The notes under the pieces were generated by a model, which did not search any database, had not been told where the DNA came from, and saw nothing but the letters and a program-made list of their open reading frames with translations. Shown here piece after piece: positions 6,826-15,604 of a stretch of 32,404 bases of DNA. The position numbers and the translations under genes were made by a program. The stretch is from contig WNZI01000038.1 in assembly GCA_009728235.1 (NCBI GenBank), positions 1 through 32,404 on the forward strand. Direction: 5' to 3'. Within the stretch, counting starts at the first letter, position 1. Every line of letters begins with the position of its first letter. The DNA is from Vibrio cholerae (lineage in GTDB: Bacteria > Actinomycetota > Actinomycetes > Actinomycetales > Micrococcaceae).

Positions 6826-9800
6826 ATGTTCCTGCTCGACGACGACAGCGGCACGGGCACGGGCCTCGTGAACGGAGCGACCGCGGACCTGGTGTACTCC
6901 GCGACCGATCTCGTGACCGCGTCGGAGTGCGAGTACCGCCTCCTGCGCATCCTCGACGAGAAGCTCGGGCGTGCTCCACGGGCCGGGTTCACCCCCGATG
7001 CGATGCTGCAGCGGGCCGCCTCCCTGGGCGACGTGCACGAACACCGCGTGCTGAAGGGCATGCTGGCCGACCACGGCGAGTGGTCCCAAGCGAATCCGCG
7101 GGGCGTGTACGACGTCGCATCCGCCGAGAGCATGGACCGCAGGACCCTGACGGAGAAGCACGAGGAGTCGCTCCGGGCCCTGCGGTCCGGGGCAGCCGTC
7201 GTCTTCCAGGCGGCCTTCTTCGACGGCACCTTCCACGGCCGTTCCGACTTCCTCGTGCTGCAGGCGGACGGCTCCTACGCGGTCTGGGACACCAAGCTGG
7301 CCCGCCATGCGAAGGTGGGCGCGCTGCTCCAGCTCGCCGCATACGGGGACCAGCTGACCTCCGCCGGGATACCGACGTCGCGTGAGGTCACGCTCGTCCT
7401 CGGTGACCGGTCGCACAGCGTGCACAGCCTGCGGGACCTCCTGCCCGTGTTCCGCGAGCGCCGTGCCCGCTTCCTCGACCTCGTGAACCGTCACCGCGAC
7501 CAGCCCGATCCGGTGACCTGGGAAGGTGGAGGCTTCACCGCGTGCGGGCGTTGCGACTACTGCACCGAGCAGGTCGAGGCCACCCGTGACCTCCTCCTCG
7601 TGGGCGCGATGACCGGTGAGCGCAGGGCGAGGCTCAGGGCCGAGGGCATCAGCACGATCGACCGGCTGGCCGCGGAGCCGCCACGCCCTGACGATCCGAC
7701 CTTCACCCGACTGCGGGAGCAGGCGAGCCTGCAGGTGGGACGGTCGGACACCGACGGCGGCGTCACCTACCGTGACGCAGGAGGCGTGGAGCACACGGTC
7801 TCCTACCGGATCCTTCCTCAGCACACTCTCGCGACCCTCCCGGCACCGAGCCCGGGCGACATCTTCTTCGACTTCGAAGGAGACCCGCTGTGGCAGGATC
7901 CGGTGGACGGCAGCTGGGGCATCGAGTACCTGTTCGGGGTGATGGAACCCGGGGGCGACGCCGGGGAACCGCCTTTCCGCCCGTTCTGGGCGCACAGCCG
8001 AGCCGAGGAGCGCACGGCGTTCACGTCCTTCCTCGACTACGTGGCGCAGCGCCGACGCCTGCACCCCGACCTGCACATCTACCACTACGCCGCCTACGAG
8101 AAGAGCGCGCTCCGGCGGCTGTCCCTCGTGCACGTCATCGGTGAGGAAGCTGTGGACACGCTGCTGCGCGACGGCGTGCTGGTGGACCTCTACGACACCG
8201 TGCGGCACAGCCTGCGCATCTCCGAGCGCTCCTACAGCATCAAGAAGCTCGAACCCCTCTACATGGGGAACACGCTCAGATCGGGCGACGTCACCGACGC
8301 GGGCGCCTCCGTCGTCGCCTACGCGGCCTACTGCGCAGCGCGCGACGCCGGCGACGACACCGCGGCTGCCGAGATCCTCGCCGGCATCAGCGACTACAAC
8401 CGCTACGACTGCCTCTCGACCCTCCGGCTCCGCGACTGGTTGCTCGGGCTCGGTGCGCGGCTCGGTATCTCCCGGACCACGGTCCAGGACCCACCCGGCG
8501 GGCAGGAGCCGAACGACCCCGCGCCCGGACCGCCCCCCGAGGAAGCGCGGCTGCTGGAACACCTCGCTGCCCTGCCCGCCGAGGAGGCCCAGCGCCCGGA
8601 CCAGCGGGCCATCGCGCTCGTCGCCGCGGCCGTCGGGTACCACCGCCGTGAGCGCAAGCAGTTCTGGTGGTCCCATTTCGACCGGCTGGCAGCACCGGCC
8701 CACGAGTGGGAGCAGTCCCGGGACGTCCTGGTGTTACACACCGTCGACGTGGTGCAGGACTGGGCCAGGCCCACCCCGCGATCGAACCCCGTACGGATCC
8801 TCCGTGCGACGGCGCGCCTCGCGCCGGGCGCGGACTTCCGCGCGGGATCGTCCTGCTTCGCGGTCTACGACGCCCCGGTACCCGAGGGAGCCGACAGCAC
8901 GGACAGCAGTGGCGCGGGCCGCGGGGGGTGGTTCGGCGTCGACGTCCTCGAGCTCACCGGACAGTCCGGACCGGCAGGACAGGAGGGGCAGCCGGGAGGG
9001 TCGGAGAGCGGCAGCGGCAGCGGGGCCACGATCGTGATCCGGGAGAAGCTGAGACGCGGGGCGGAGCCACGCTCAGGGCTGCCCGTCGCCCTGGCGCCCG
9101 ACCAGCCGTTGCTGACCGCGTCCCTCCAGCAGGCCCTCGTCCTCCTGGCCGGCCGCGTGGGCCAGGCCCTGCCCGCGGTTCCCTCAGGTCCCGCCCTCGA
9201 CCTCCTGCGCCGGATCCCGCCGCGCCTGGCCGGTGGCACCGCCCTGCCCGCCGTCGCACCGGGGGGCTCCGGCTACGCGGACGCGATCACGGCGGCCCTG
9301 CTGCTCCTCGAGGATTCCTACCTGGCCGTGCAGGGACCGCCCGGAACGGGAAAGACCCACGTGGTGCCGATGTCATCAGCAGGCTCGTGGAGCTCGGCTG
9401 GAAGGTCGGCGTCGTCGCGCAGTCCCACGCCGTCGTCGAGAACCTGCTGTGCAGGGCGATGGAGGCCGGCGTCCCCGAGCGCCTGGTGGCGAAGCGGACG
9501 GAGGACCCCGAGTCACCGTGGGAGCAGCGGACCGACGCCGGCGTCGTCCGCCTGCTGGCCGCCGAGGGCGGGTGCCTGGTCGGTGGCACGGCGTGGACCA
9601 TGACGGGAAGCAAGGTCCCACCCGGCTCCCTCGACCTGCTCGTCGTCGACGAGGCGGGCCAGTTCTCCCTCGCCAACACGATGGCGGTCGCGCAGGCTGC
9701 ACGACGCCTCCTGCTGCTCGGCGACCCGCAGCAGCTCCCCCAGGTCACGCAGGGAACCCATCCCGAGCCGGTGCACGTCTCGGCGCTCGGATGGCTGTCG

Positions 9801-10445
9801 GACGGCCAGGCGACCCTGCCTCCGACGCTCGGGTACTTCCTCGCCGACACCTGGCGGATGCACCCGGACCTCTGCAGAGCGGTGTCCGGATTCGCGTACG
9901 ACGGCCGCCTGACGACGGCACCCGCCGCTGGGGGACGCCGCCTCGACGGAGTGCCTCCCGGGCTCGAATGCATTCCGGTGGTCCATGAGGACAACGCGAC
10001 GTCCTCGCCCGAGGAAGCGGCCGAAGTCTCCGTACAGGTCCGCCGCCACCTCGGACTGCCCTGGACCTCCGACACCGGCAGCACGCCCCGGCCCCTGGAG
10101 CAGGCGGACATCCTCGTGGTGGCCGCGTACAACGCGCAGGTGGACCTGATCCGACAGGCGCTCACCGCTGCCGGGTACGGCGGGGTCCGGGTCGGGACGG
10201 TGGACCGGTTCCAGGGCCAGCAGGCCGCCGTGGTCATCGTCAGCATGGCCGCGTCCTCCGCTGCGGAAGCTCCCAGGGGTATCGGCTTCCTCCTCGATCG
10301 CAACCGGGTCAACGTGGCCGTCTCGCGCGGGCAGTGGCGGGCCGTCATCATCCGCTCGCCCCGGCTCACCCACCACCTGCCGTCGACGCCTGCTGCCCTC
10401 GAGGAGCTGGGAGCCTTCATCGGCCTGTGCGACGCCGGGAGCTGA
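6826..10445 (+). pseudogene. TM0106-type RecB nuclease / RNase H-like / SF1 helicase, broken by a one-base frameshift
   Basis: Very large nucleic-acid enzyme (1,206 residues when repaired). Part 1 is a RecB-like PD-(D/E)xK nuclease: Asp141, Asp155-x-Lys157, Gln169xxxTyr173, with a likely 4Fe-4S cluster from Cys35 and Cys240, Cys243, Cys246. Part 2 is an RNase H-like exonuclease domain beginning DFEGDP at residue 349, with YHYAAYEKSAL and YNRYDCLSTLRLRDWL. Part 3 is an SF1 (UPF1/Dna2-like) helicase: GPPGTGKT at 837-844, VVAQSHAVVENLL, VVDEAGQ, LLGDPQQLPQV, TVDRFQGQQAAVVIVSM, and NVAVSRG. The frame breaks right after GPPGTGKTH, at about base 9362; adding one base gives VGADVISRL. All motifs are intact, so a sequencing error is likely. 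Role in DNA repair or defence is inference. Confidence 0.87.
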
Positions 10446-10490
10446 CCCGCTGCGGCAGGAGAGTCGGTCTGCGGCACCGTGGTTAACGAA

Positions 10491-10522
10491 GAAGCAGGCC
10501 GGACCGAAGTCCGACCTGCTTC
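10491..10522 (-). terminator. Rho-independent terminator of cold shock gene
   Basis: On the minus strand a 14-base stem with one mismatch closes on a stable C(TTCG)G tetraloop and is followed by TTCTTCGTT. It lies about 30 bases after the cold shock gene stop. Confidence 0.8.
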
Positions 10523-10553
10523 ATTCGAAAAGATCTAGAGGAAGATCCGAACC

Positions 10554-10757
10554 CTAGAGGGGCTGGATGTTCGACGCCTGAGGACCCTTGGGGCCCTGCT
10601 CGGTGTCGAAGCTGACCTTCTGGTTCTCATCAAGCGAGCGGTAGCCGCTTGCGTTGATGGCGGAGAAGTGTGCGAACACGTCTGCGCTTCCGTCGTCGGG
10701 AGCAATGAATCCAAAGCCCTTTTCAGCGTTGAACCACTTCACGGTACCTGTTGCCAT
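10554..10757 (-). CDS. cspA: Cold shock protein (CspA family)
   Basis: 67-residue single OB-fold protein that binds single-stranded RNA/DNA and acts as an RNA chaperone. RNP1 is at residues 13-18 (KGFGFI) and RNP2 at 27-31 (VFAHF); start [10 protein letters not shown] and the length are exactly those of the family. A ribosome site AGAAGGA precedes ATG 10757 by about 10 bases. Codons and the surrounding DNA are less GC-rich than the neighbours, as usual for a highly expressed gene. An AT-richer leader of up to 200 bases lies upstream and a strong terminator downstream, so it is a monocistronic unit. Confidence 0.97.
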   Translation of the reverse strand: MATGTVKWFNAEKGFGFIAPDDGSADVFAHFSAINASGYRSLDENQKVSFDTEQGPKGPQASNIQPL

Positions 10758-10969
10758 TTTTTTATTATCCTTCTGAAATTCAGACGCGCTCCGACTTTCG
10801 GAACGCCCCAGTCGCGGCGTGCTTGTCCGCTTTTTCAGAGACGCGGCCTATCCCGCGAGGGCTAAACCGCGCGAAATACAAATGCGCAACACTACAACTG
10901 ACACCCACTTAACCAAACGTTGGAGGGTAATGGCAAGCAGGAGGGCAAAACTTCTTGTTTTCGTGTCCC
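10758..10969 (-). promoter_or_regulatory. Long leader/promoter region of cspA
   Basis: 212 bases between cspA and the end of the luciferase-like gene, clearly less GC-rich than the rest. Cold shock genes often have long structured 5' leaders. On the minus strand TTGGTT and TAGTGT, spaced 16 bases, are a possible -35/-10 pair; this is weak. No gene is recognised here. Confidence 0.4.
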
Positions 10970-11959
10970 TCAGGCCGCGATCGGAAGCATCGATCCGGCC
11001 AGCAGTTCGAAGGACCGCAGCCACGACTCGGTACTCTCCGCCTGCGTCGCGACGATGAGTTCGTCGGCCTCGACCTGCGCGGCGAAGCGTTCCAGGTAGT
11101 CGCTCACGACGTCCGGGGTCCCGACAGCGCTGTACCGCGCCATGTCTGCCATCTGCTGGCCGCCCGGGGAGGCGAGGATGGCCTCGGACTCCTCACGCGT
11201 GAACGTCTGCCCGCGACCGAGCAAAAGGCTCACGCGGCGCAGCATCGCCTCGTGGAACTCGTGGTGCGCGTCATGGGCGCTGTCGGCGGCGATCACGTTG
11301 ACCCCGGCGATGAAGTGTGGTGCGGACAACTGCTCGGACGGGGTGAACTCCCGGCGGTAGATGCTCGCTGCGTCCTGCAGGGCCTGCGGCGCGAAGTGGG
11401 ACGCGAACGCGAACGGCAGACCGAGGGCCGCGGCCAGGCGCGCCCCGAACAGCGAGGACCCGAGGATGTACAGCGGGACGTTGGTGCCCTTGCCGGGTGT
11501 GGCCTGGACGCCCGGAACGCGCGTCTGGCCCGTCAGGTAGCCCTGCAGTTCGAGCACGTCCTGGGGGAAGCTGTCCGCGGCCATGGGATCCCTGCGCAGT
11601 GCACGAGCGGTGTTCTGGTCACTGCCGGGGGCGCGGCCGAGACCGAGGTCGATACGCCCCGGGTGCAGGCTCTCGAGCGTGCCGAACTGCTCGGCGATGG
11701 TCAGCGGCGAGTGGTTGGGGAGCATCACCCCGCCGGAACCGAGCCGGATGGTCGAGGTGGAGGCCGCGACGTGGGCTATCAGCACGCTGGTCGCCGAGGA
11801 GGCGATGCTGCCCATGTTGTGGTGTTCCGCGTACCAGATCCGGCGGTAACCCCACTTCTCCGCATGCTGAGCCAGCGAAACGCTGGACGCGAACGTCTCC
11901 GCAGGCGTGGAGCCTTCGGCGACCTGCGCCAGATCCAGGATGGACAGGGGAACGGTCAT
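10970..11959 (-). CDS. LLM class flavin-dependent oxidoreductase (MsnO8-like)
   Basis: 329-residue bacterial luciferase-like TIM-barrel monooxygenase that would use reduced FMN or F420; the substrate is unknown. Family signs: [20 protein letters not shown] at the start, [59 protein letters not shown] (strong luciferase-family block), [25 protein letters not shown], and [18 protein letters not shown] near the end. ATG 11959 is the only start in that stretch that fits; it is preceded by AGAGG. The order and length match MsnO8-like members that are common in Actinobacteria. It is divergent from a tiny gene at 12122. Confidence 0.92.
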   Translation of the reverse strand: MTVPLSILDLAQVAEGSTPAETFASSVSLAQHAEKWGYRRIWYAEHHNMGSIASSATSVLIAHVAASTSTIRLGSGGVMLPNHSPLTIAEQFGTLESLHPGRIDLGLGRAPGSDQNTARALRRDPMAADSFPQDVLELQGYLTGQTRVPGVQATPGKGTNVPLYILGSSLFGARLAAALGLPFAFASHFAPQALQDAASIYRREFTPSEQLSAPHFIAGVNVIAADSAHDAHHEFHEAMLRRVSLLLGRGQTFTREESEAILASPGGQQMADMARYSAVGTPDVVSDYLERFAAQVEADELIVATQAESTESWLRSFELLAGSMLPIAA

Positions 11960-12121
11960 GGGTATGCCTCTCGATTCGGAACCACCGCGGGCTTGCTGCG
12001 GGCCTGTTGAGGGAACGGTTGCCTCGGCGTATCTATTTCCGCCACGGCACTCCTTCCGGCACCGCGCCTGGCGCCGTTCGGGCGCGCGCCGGGGCGCCCA
12101 GTGCTCTGACACACTGGAATC

Positions 12122-12283
12122 ATGCCCACCACCGATCAGCCCTCCTCCGAGACCGACCTCCGCGAGCACCAGGACCAGCTCGTCCGGCAGCTCGCCGTCG
12201 AGCAGAACAGCGCCCGACTGCAGTCCCTCAGCGACGAGCTGGAGGCCGTTCAGCGGCAACTGGAGCAGCTCCGCCGCGGCTGA
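12122..12283 (+). CDS. Small coiled-coil protein (53 residues)
   Basis: A 53-residue open frame starting ATG 12122 and ending TGA 12281-12283. The protein is Gln/Glu/Leu/Arg-rich and, after about 12 residues, looks like one continuous amphipathic helix ([20 protein letters not shown], then [11 protein letters not shown]), with heptad-spaced Leu and Val: a likely coiled coil. Third codon positions are almost all G or C, supporting real coding. No ribosome site is seen, so it may be leaderless. It lies between the divergent luciferase-like gene and the XRE gene. I do not recognise a family. Confidence 0.55.
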   Translation: MPTTDQPSSETDLREHQDQLVRQLAVEQNSARLQSLSDELEAVQRQLEQLRRG

Positions 12284-12328
12284 GCAGCGCGAACAGCCCA
12301 GCTGCGGACGGCGGCGGCCCGACGCCGC

Positions 12329-12877
12329 TCACGCCGGTGGCGTCTCGATGGTGAGCACACCCTCGGTGGTCCCTCCCGTCGAGGCGTAGGCGTGCTCCTC
12401 GTCCCCGTTCCACGACACCGATGCCCCGGCCACCACGAGCTGTTCCGACCCCGTCCGCCCGACCCGTGCCGCGCCCCGCACCACCCGGAGGTGCTCCCGG
12501 GTCCCGGGTCCGTGCGGGGGTGACGTCCGGAGGCCCTCCCCCGCGATGGTGAGCCAGAAGACCTCGGTGGTGCCGCCGTCGTCGTGCCGCGTCACCGTGA
12601 GCAGCCGGGCGTCGACGACGCCGTCGGACACGCTGCGTCCGGTCTCGTCGCCGAGGAGACCTGTCAGCGGGACTCCGAGGGGACCTGCGAGCGCGTAGAG
12701 CGTCTCGAGCGTCGGGTTGCGGGTGCCGGCCTCCAGTTCGGACAGCGTGCCCTTGCCGATGCCCGCCAGCGCCGCGAGCGACGTCAGGGAGAGTCCTCGT
12801 CGGCGGCGCAGGGTGGTGATCCTGCGCGCGACGGCGTTCCTCAGCGACGCGGTCCGGTCCGCCTTGTCCTCGGGCAC
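12329..12877 (-). CDS. XRE family regulator with C-terminal cupin domain
   Basis: 182-residue transcription factor. Residues about 13-68 form the helix-turn-helix (RRITTLRRRRGLSLTSLAAL, AGIGKGTLSELEAGTRNPTL, ETLYALAGPLGVPL). Residues about 90-180 form a small cupin ligand domain (EVFWLTIAGEG, TREHLRVVRGAARV, VVAGASVSWNGDEEHAYAS). This HTH-cupin class often controls a neighbouring transporter or catabolic gene. GTG start at 12877 has AGGA seven bases upstream. It is divergent from the BenE-type transporter gene across a 75-base gap holding a palindrome, so it probably represses or activates that gene and itself. The ligand is unknown. Confidence 0.9.
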   Translation of the reverse strand: MPEDKADRTASLRNAVARRITTLRRRRGLSLTSLAALAGIGKGTLSELEAGTRNPTLETLYALAGPLGVPLTGLLGDETGRSVSDGVVDARLLTVTRHDDGGTTEVFWLTIAGEGLRTSPPHGPGTREHLRVVRGAARVGRTGSEQLVVAGASVSWNGDEEHAYASTGGTTEGVLTIETPPA

Positions 12878-12897
12878 CCCAGCATCCTACGCTTGCC

Positions 12898-12913
12898 GTT
12901 CCGTATACAGAAC
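12898..12913. promoter_or_regulatory. Palindromic operator between XRE regulator and transporter
   Basis: Sixteen bases of the form GTTC-n-GTATAC-n-GAAC are symmetrical except for the two positions marked n. The site lies in the middle of the divergent 75-base gap. This fits a dimeric HTH regulator contacting both promoters; the symmetry is seen, the binding is inferred. Confidence 0.6.
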
Positions 12914-12952
12914 AGAGCGGGCGTTGCGGCGCTCCAGCGACAGGAGCCCGCG

Positions 12953-14143
12953 GTGCACCCTCGACCGGCCACCCGACCCGGCCTGCACGAACCCGTCCTC
13001 GCCGGCATCGTGACGGCCCTCGTCGGCTTCACCTCGTCCTTCGCCGTCGTCCTCGCGGGTCTCCGGGCCACGGGCGCGACACCGGAACAGGCCGCCTCGG
13101 GACTGCTCGCCCTGACGGCCGTCGTCGGCCTGGGCATCGTCCTGCTCTCGCTGCGGTTCCGCATCCCCGTGACCCTGTCCTGGTCGACGCCGGGAGCCGC
13201 CCTCCTGGCGGGTGCGAGCATCCCGGCCGGCGGCTGGCCCGCCGCGGTGGGCGCCTTTCTCGTGACGGGGGTTCTCATCGTGCTGACCGGTGCCGTGCCC
13301 TGGCTCGGCAGGCTCGTGGCCCGTATCCCGCAGCACCTCGCGCAGGCCATGCTGGCGGGAGTGCTGCTGCCCCTGTGCCTGGCCCCGTTCCAGTCCCTCG
13401 GGTCCATCCCGCTGCTGGTGCTCCCCGTCATCATCGTCTGGCTCGCGGCGTCCGCCGTCGCTCCGCGGTGGGCCGTGCCGCTCGCGCTCGCGGCGGCCCT
13501 TGCCGTCATCGCCCTCCAGCTCCTGCTGAACGGCACGGTGATCGAGCCGTCCTCGCTGGTTCCCGGTCTCGTCGTCACGCTGCCCGCGTTCGACCCCGCC
13601 GCGCTCATCGGGATCGCGCTGCCCCTCTACGTCGTGACGATGGCGTCGCAGAACCTCCCCGGCGTCGCCGTCCTCACGTCCTTCGGATACCGGGCGCCCT
13701 GGCGTTCCGCGCTGGCCGTGACGGGGGTCGGCACCGCCGTCGTCGCCCCCTTCGGCGGGCACGCCGTCAATCTCGCGGCGCTCTCCGCCGCCCTGTCGGC
13801 GGGCGAGGGTGCGGGCGCGGACCGGGACCGGCGCTGGATCGCAGCACTCACGGCGGGGCTCTCCTACCTGGTGCTCGCGGGCGTGTCCGGCGCGCTCGTC
13901 GTCGTCGTGGGGGCCGCCCCGCCGGGGCTCGTGGAAGCCGTCGCGGGCCTCGCGCTCATCGACACCATGGCGACGGCGATCACGGCGTCCCTCAGCGATC
14001 CGGCCGGCCGCATGAGCGGCGCCGTCACGTTCCTCCTGGCGGCGTCCGGTCTCACCGTCGCCGGTGTCGGAGGCGCCTTCTGGGCGCTCGCCGGCGGCCT
14101 CGTGGTGCGGGCCACCCTGGAACGCGGAGCCCTGCGGTCCTAG
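12953..14143 (+). CDS. BenE family benzoate/H+ symporter-like transporter
   Basis: 396-residue integral membrane protein with about 12 transmembrane segments, of the BenE (benzoate:H+ symporter) family. Typical blocks are VTALVGFTSSFAVVLAGLRATGATPEQAASGL, then SLRFRIPVTLSWSTPGAALLA, ARIPQHLAQAMLAGVLLPLC, PLYVVTMASQNLPGVAVLTSFGY, and APFGGHAVNLAALSAAL, followed by TAITASLSDPAGRMSGAVTFLLAASGLT. GTG 12953 is chosen because AGGAG sits seven bases upstream; longer frames run into the regulator gene. Benzoate itself is not proven: no benzoate degradation genes are in the window. The stop codon shares the bases CTAG with the convergent antiporter's stop. Confidence 0.88.
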   Translation: MHPRPATRPGLHEPVLAGIVTALVGFTSSFAVVLAGLRATGATPEQAASGLLALTAVVGLGIVLLSLRFRIPVTLSWSTPGAALLAGASIPAGGWPAAVGAFLVTGVLIVLTGAVPWLGRLVARIPQHLAQAMLAGVLLPLCLAPFQSLGSIPLLVLPVIIVWLAASAVAPRWAVPLALAAALAVIALQLLLNGTVIEPSSLVPGLVVTLPAFDPAALIGIALPLYVVTMASQNLPGVAVLTSFGYRAPWRSALAVTGVGTAVVAPFGGHAVNLAALSAALSAGEGAGADRDRRWIAALTAGLSYLVLAGVSGALVVVVGAAPPGLVEAVAGLALIDTMATAITASLSDPAGRMSGAVTFLLAASGLTVAGVGGAFWALAGGLVVRATLERGALRS

Positions 14144-15441
14144 ACGGCGGTGGTCGGAGCCTGGCTCTCGTCACCCTGCTCGCGCGCCTTGCGCTGCCGG
14201 GCACGGTCCAGCGCGTTGATCACCGGAGCGGCGGTGATGCCGTGCACCACGATGGACAGCACGATGACGAGTCCGCCGATGCGCCACAGGGCGGCCTCGT
14301 CCGCCCCGAAGTCGCCCTTCGACAGCGCGTAGCTCAGGTAGTAGATCGAGCCGATGCCACGCACGCCGAAGAAGGCGAGCACTCCCCGCTCGCGGGGCCC
14401 GGTCTTGCCCCGCGCGAGACTGAGCCAGGCCGTGAGCGGCCGCACCAGCAGGAGGAACGCGACGGCGACCACCACTTCCAGCGGGCGCAGGCCATCGAAC
14501 AGTCCCCGGGCCACGGCGCCGCCCAGCAGGACGAGCACGACGACGGTCAGGAGGCGCTCGAGCTGCTCGATGTAGCTGTGCAGCACCCCGTGGTAGCCGT
14601 GCGTCTGCTCCCCCGCCCGGATGGTCACGGCGCACACGAACACCGCGATGAAGCCGTAGCCCTCCAGCGCCTCGGTGACGCCGTAGGTCAGGAACGTCGC
14701 TGCGAGCGCGACGAAGCCCTCGGAGTAGTTGGCGAGACGGACGCTCTTGACGGGCGTGCTGAAGAAGACCCGCCCGAGCATCTTGCCGATACCGAAGCCG
14801 AGCGCGCAGCCGACGATCATGCGCCACAGGACGTCGAGCAGCGCCCACTCCGGGAACCATGCCGAGGGCGCGTACCCGACCGTGCTCATCAGGATCGCGA
14901 GGTAGACGAACGGGAAGGCCAGTCCGTCGTTCAGCCCCGCCTCGGACGTCAGGCCGAAGCGCACTTCGTCCTCCGCCTCGAGATCCTCCTCGGACTCCGA
15001 CGGCTCACCCACCTGCACCTCGGAGGCGAGGACGGGATCCGTGGGTGCCAGCGCGGCCGCGATCAGCAGGGCGGACGCGAGGCCCAGGCCGAGGATCCAC
15101 AGGCCCATCAGCGTCACCGCGAGGATGCAGAGCGGCATGGCGATGCCGAGGAGCCGCCAGGTCGTGGACCAGCTGCGCCAGCCGATGCGCCGGTCGAGGG
15201 CCAGGCCCGCCCCCATCAGGGAGATGATGACGCAGACCTCGCTGAGGTGGATCGTCACGTCGCTGTATGTCAGGGGATCCGGGTCGGGCAGATCGCGCCC
15301 GAAGCTGAAGATGAGTATGCCGGCGGCGAGGAAGACCATCGGCATGGAGACGGGCGCCCTCATGAGCAGACGCGGCAGCAGCGCCGCCGCGAACACGGCT
15401 ATCCCCGCCGCCGCATAGATGATGCTTGCTGCTTCGAACAC
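14140..15441 (-). CDS. Cation/proton antiporter (CPA1, NhaP-type)
   Basis: 433-residue membrane protein with about 12-13 transmembrane helices, exchanging Na+ or K+ for protons. Ion-site motifs are intact: Thr134-Asp135 (ALAPTDPVLAS) and Asn171-Asp172 (TSEAGLNDGLAFPF), which mark electroneutral CPA1 members. Further blocks: FFGVRGIGSIYYLSYAL and VIVLSIVVHGITAAPV. An unusual acidic loop (about 148-160, SESEEDLEAEDE) follows the first motif, in the cytoplasmic or external loop between helices. A charged tail ends the protein. ATG 15441 gives a normal first helix. It is convergent with the BenE-type gene; the SNF2 gene upstream is divergent by 163 bases. Confidence 0.92.
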   Translation of the reverse strand: MFEAASIIYAAAGIAVFAAALLPRLLMRAPVSMPMVFLAAGILIFSFGRDLPDPDPLTYSDVTIHLSEVCVIISLMGAGLALDRRIGWRSWSTTWRLLGIAMPLCILAVTLMGLWILGLGLASALLIAAALAPTDPVLASEVQVGEPSESEEDLEAEDEVRFGLTSEAGLNDGLAFPFVYLAILMSTVGYAPSAWFPEWALLDVLWRMIVGCALGFGIGKMLGRVFFSTPVKSVRLANYSEGFVALAATFLTYGVTEALEGYGFIAVFVCAVTIRAGEQTHGYHGVLHSYIEQLERLLTVVVLVLLGGAVARGLFDGLRPLEVVVAVAFLLLVRPLTAWLSLARGKTGPRERGVLAFFGVRGIGSIYYLSYALSKGDFGADEAALWRIGGLVIVLSIVVHGITAAPVINALDRARQRKAREQGDESQAPTTAV

Positions 15442-15604
15442 GCAGACCTCTTCTTCCCGCCCCCGGTGCTTGCCCTAAGCCTCCTGATCAACAGTAGGGC
15501 AGGCTCCGGGCACCGCCAGGCGCGGGGCGGAAAGCGCTGGACGGTGGACGGCGTGGACAGCCTCGTGGCAGAGCAGCGTCACCGCCGCGTGAGAGCATGG
15601 AATT

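Noticed and set aside
5926..8703. A very long open frame on the minus strand, continuous with the DUF3817 gene and opposite the DUF2993 and nuclease-helicase genes
   Set aside because: It mirrors real genes on the plus strand, has no recognisable protein before the DUF3817 part, and no ribosome site. Long antisense frames are normal in high-GC DNA.
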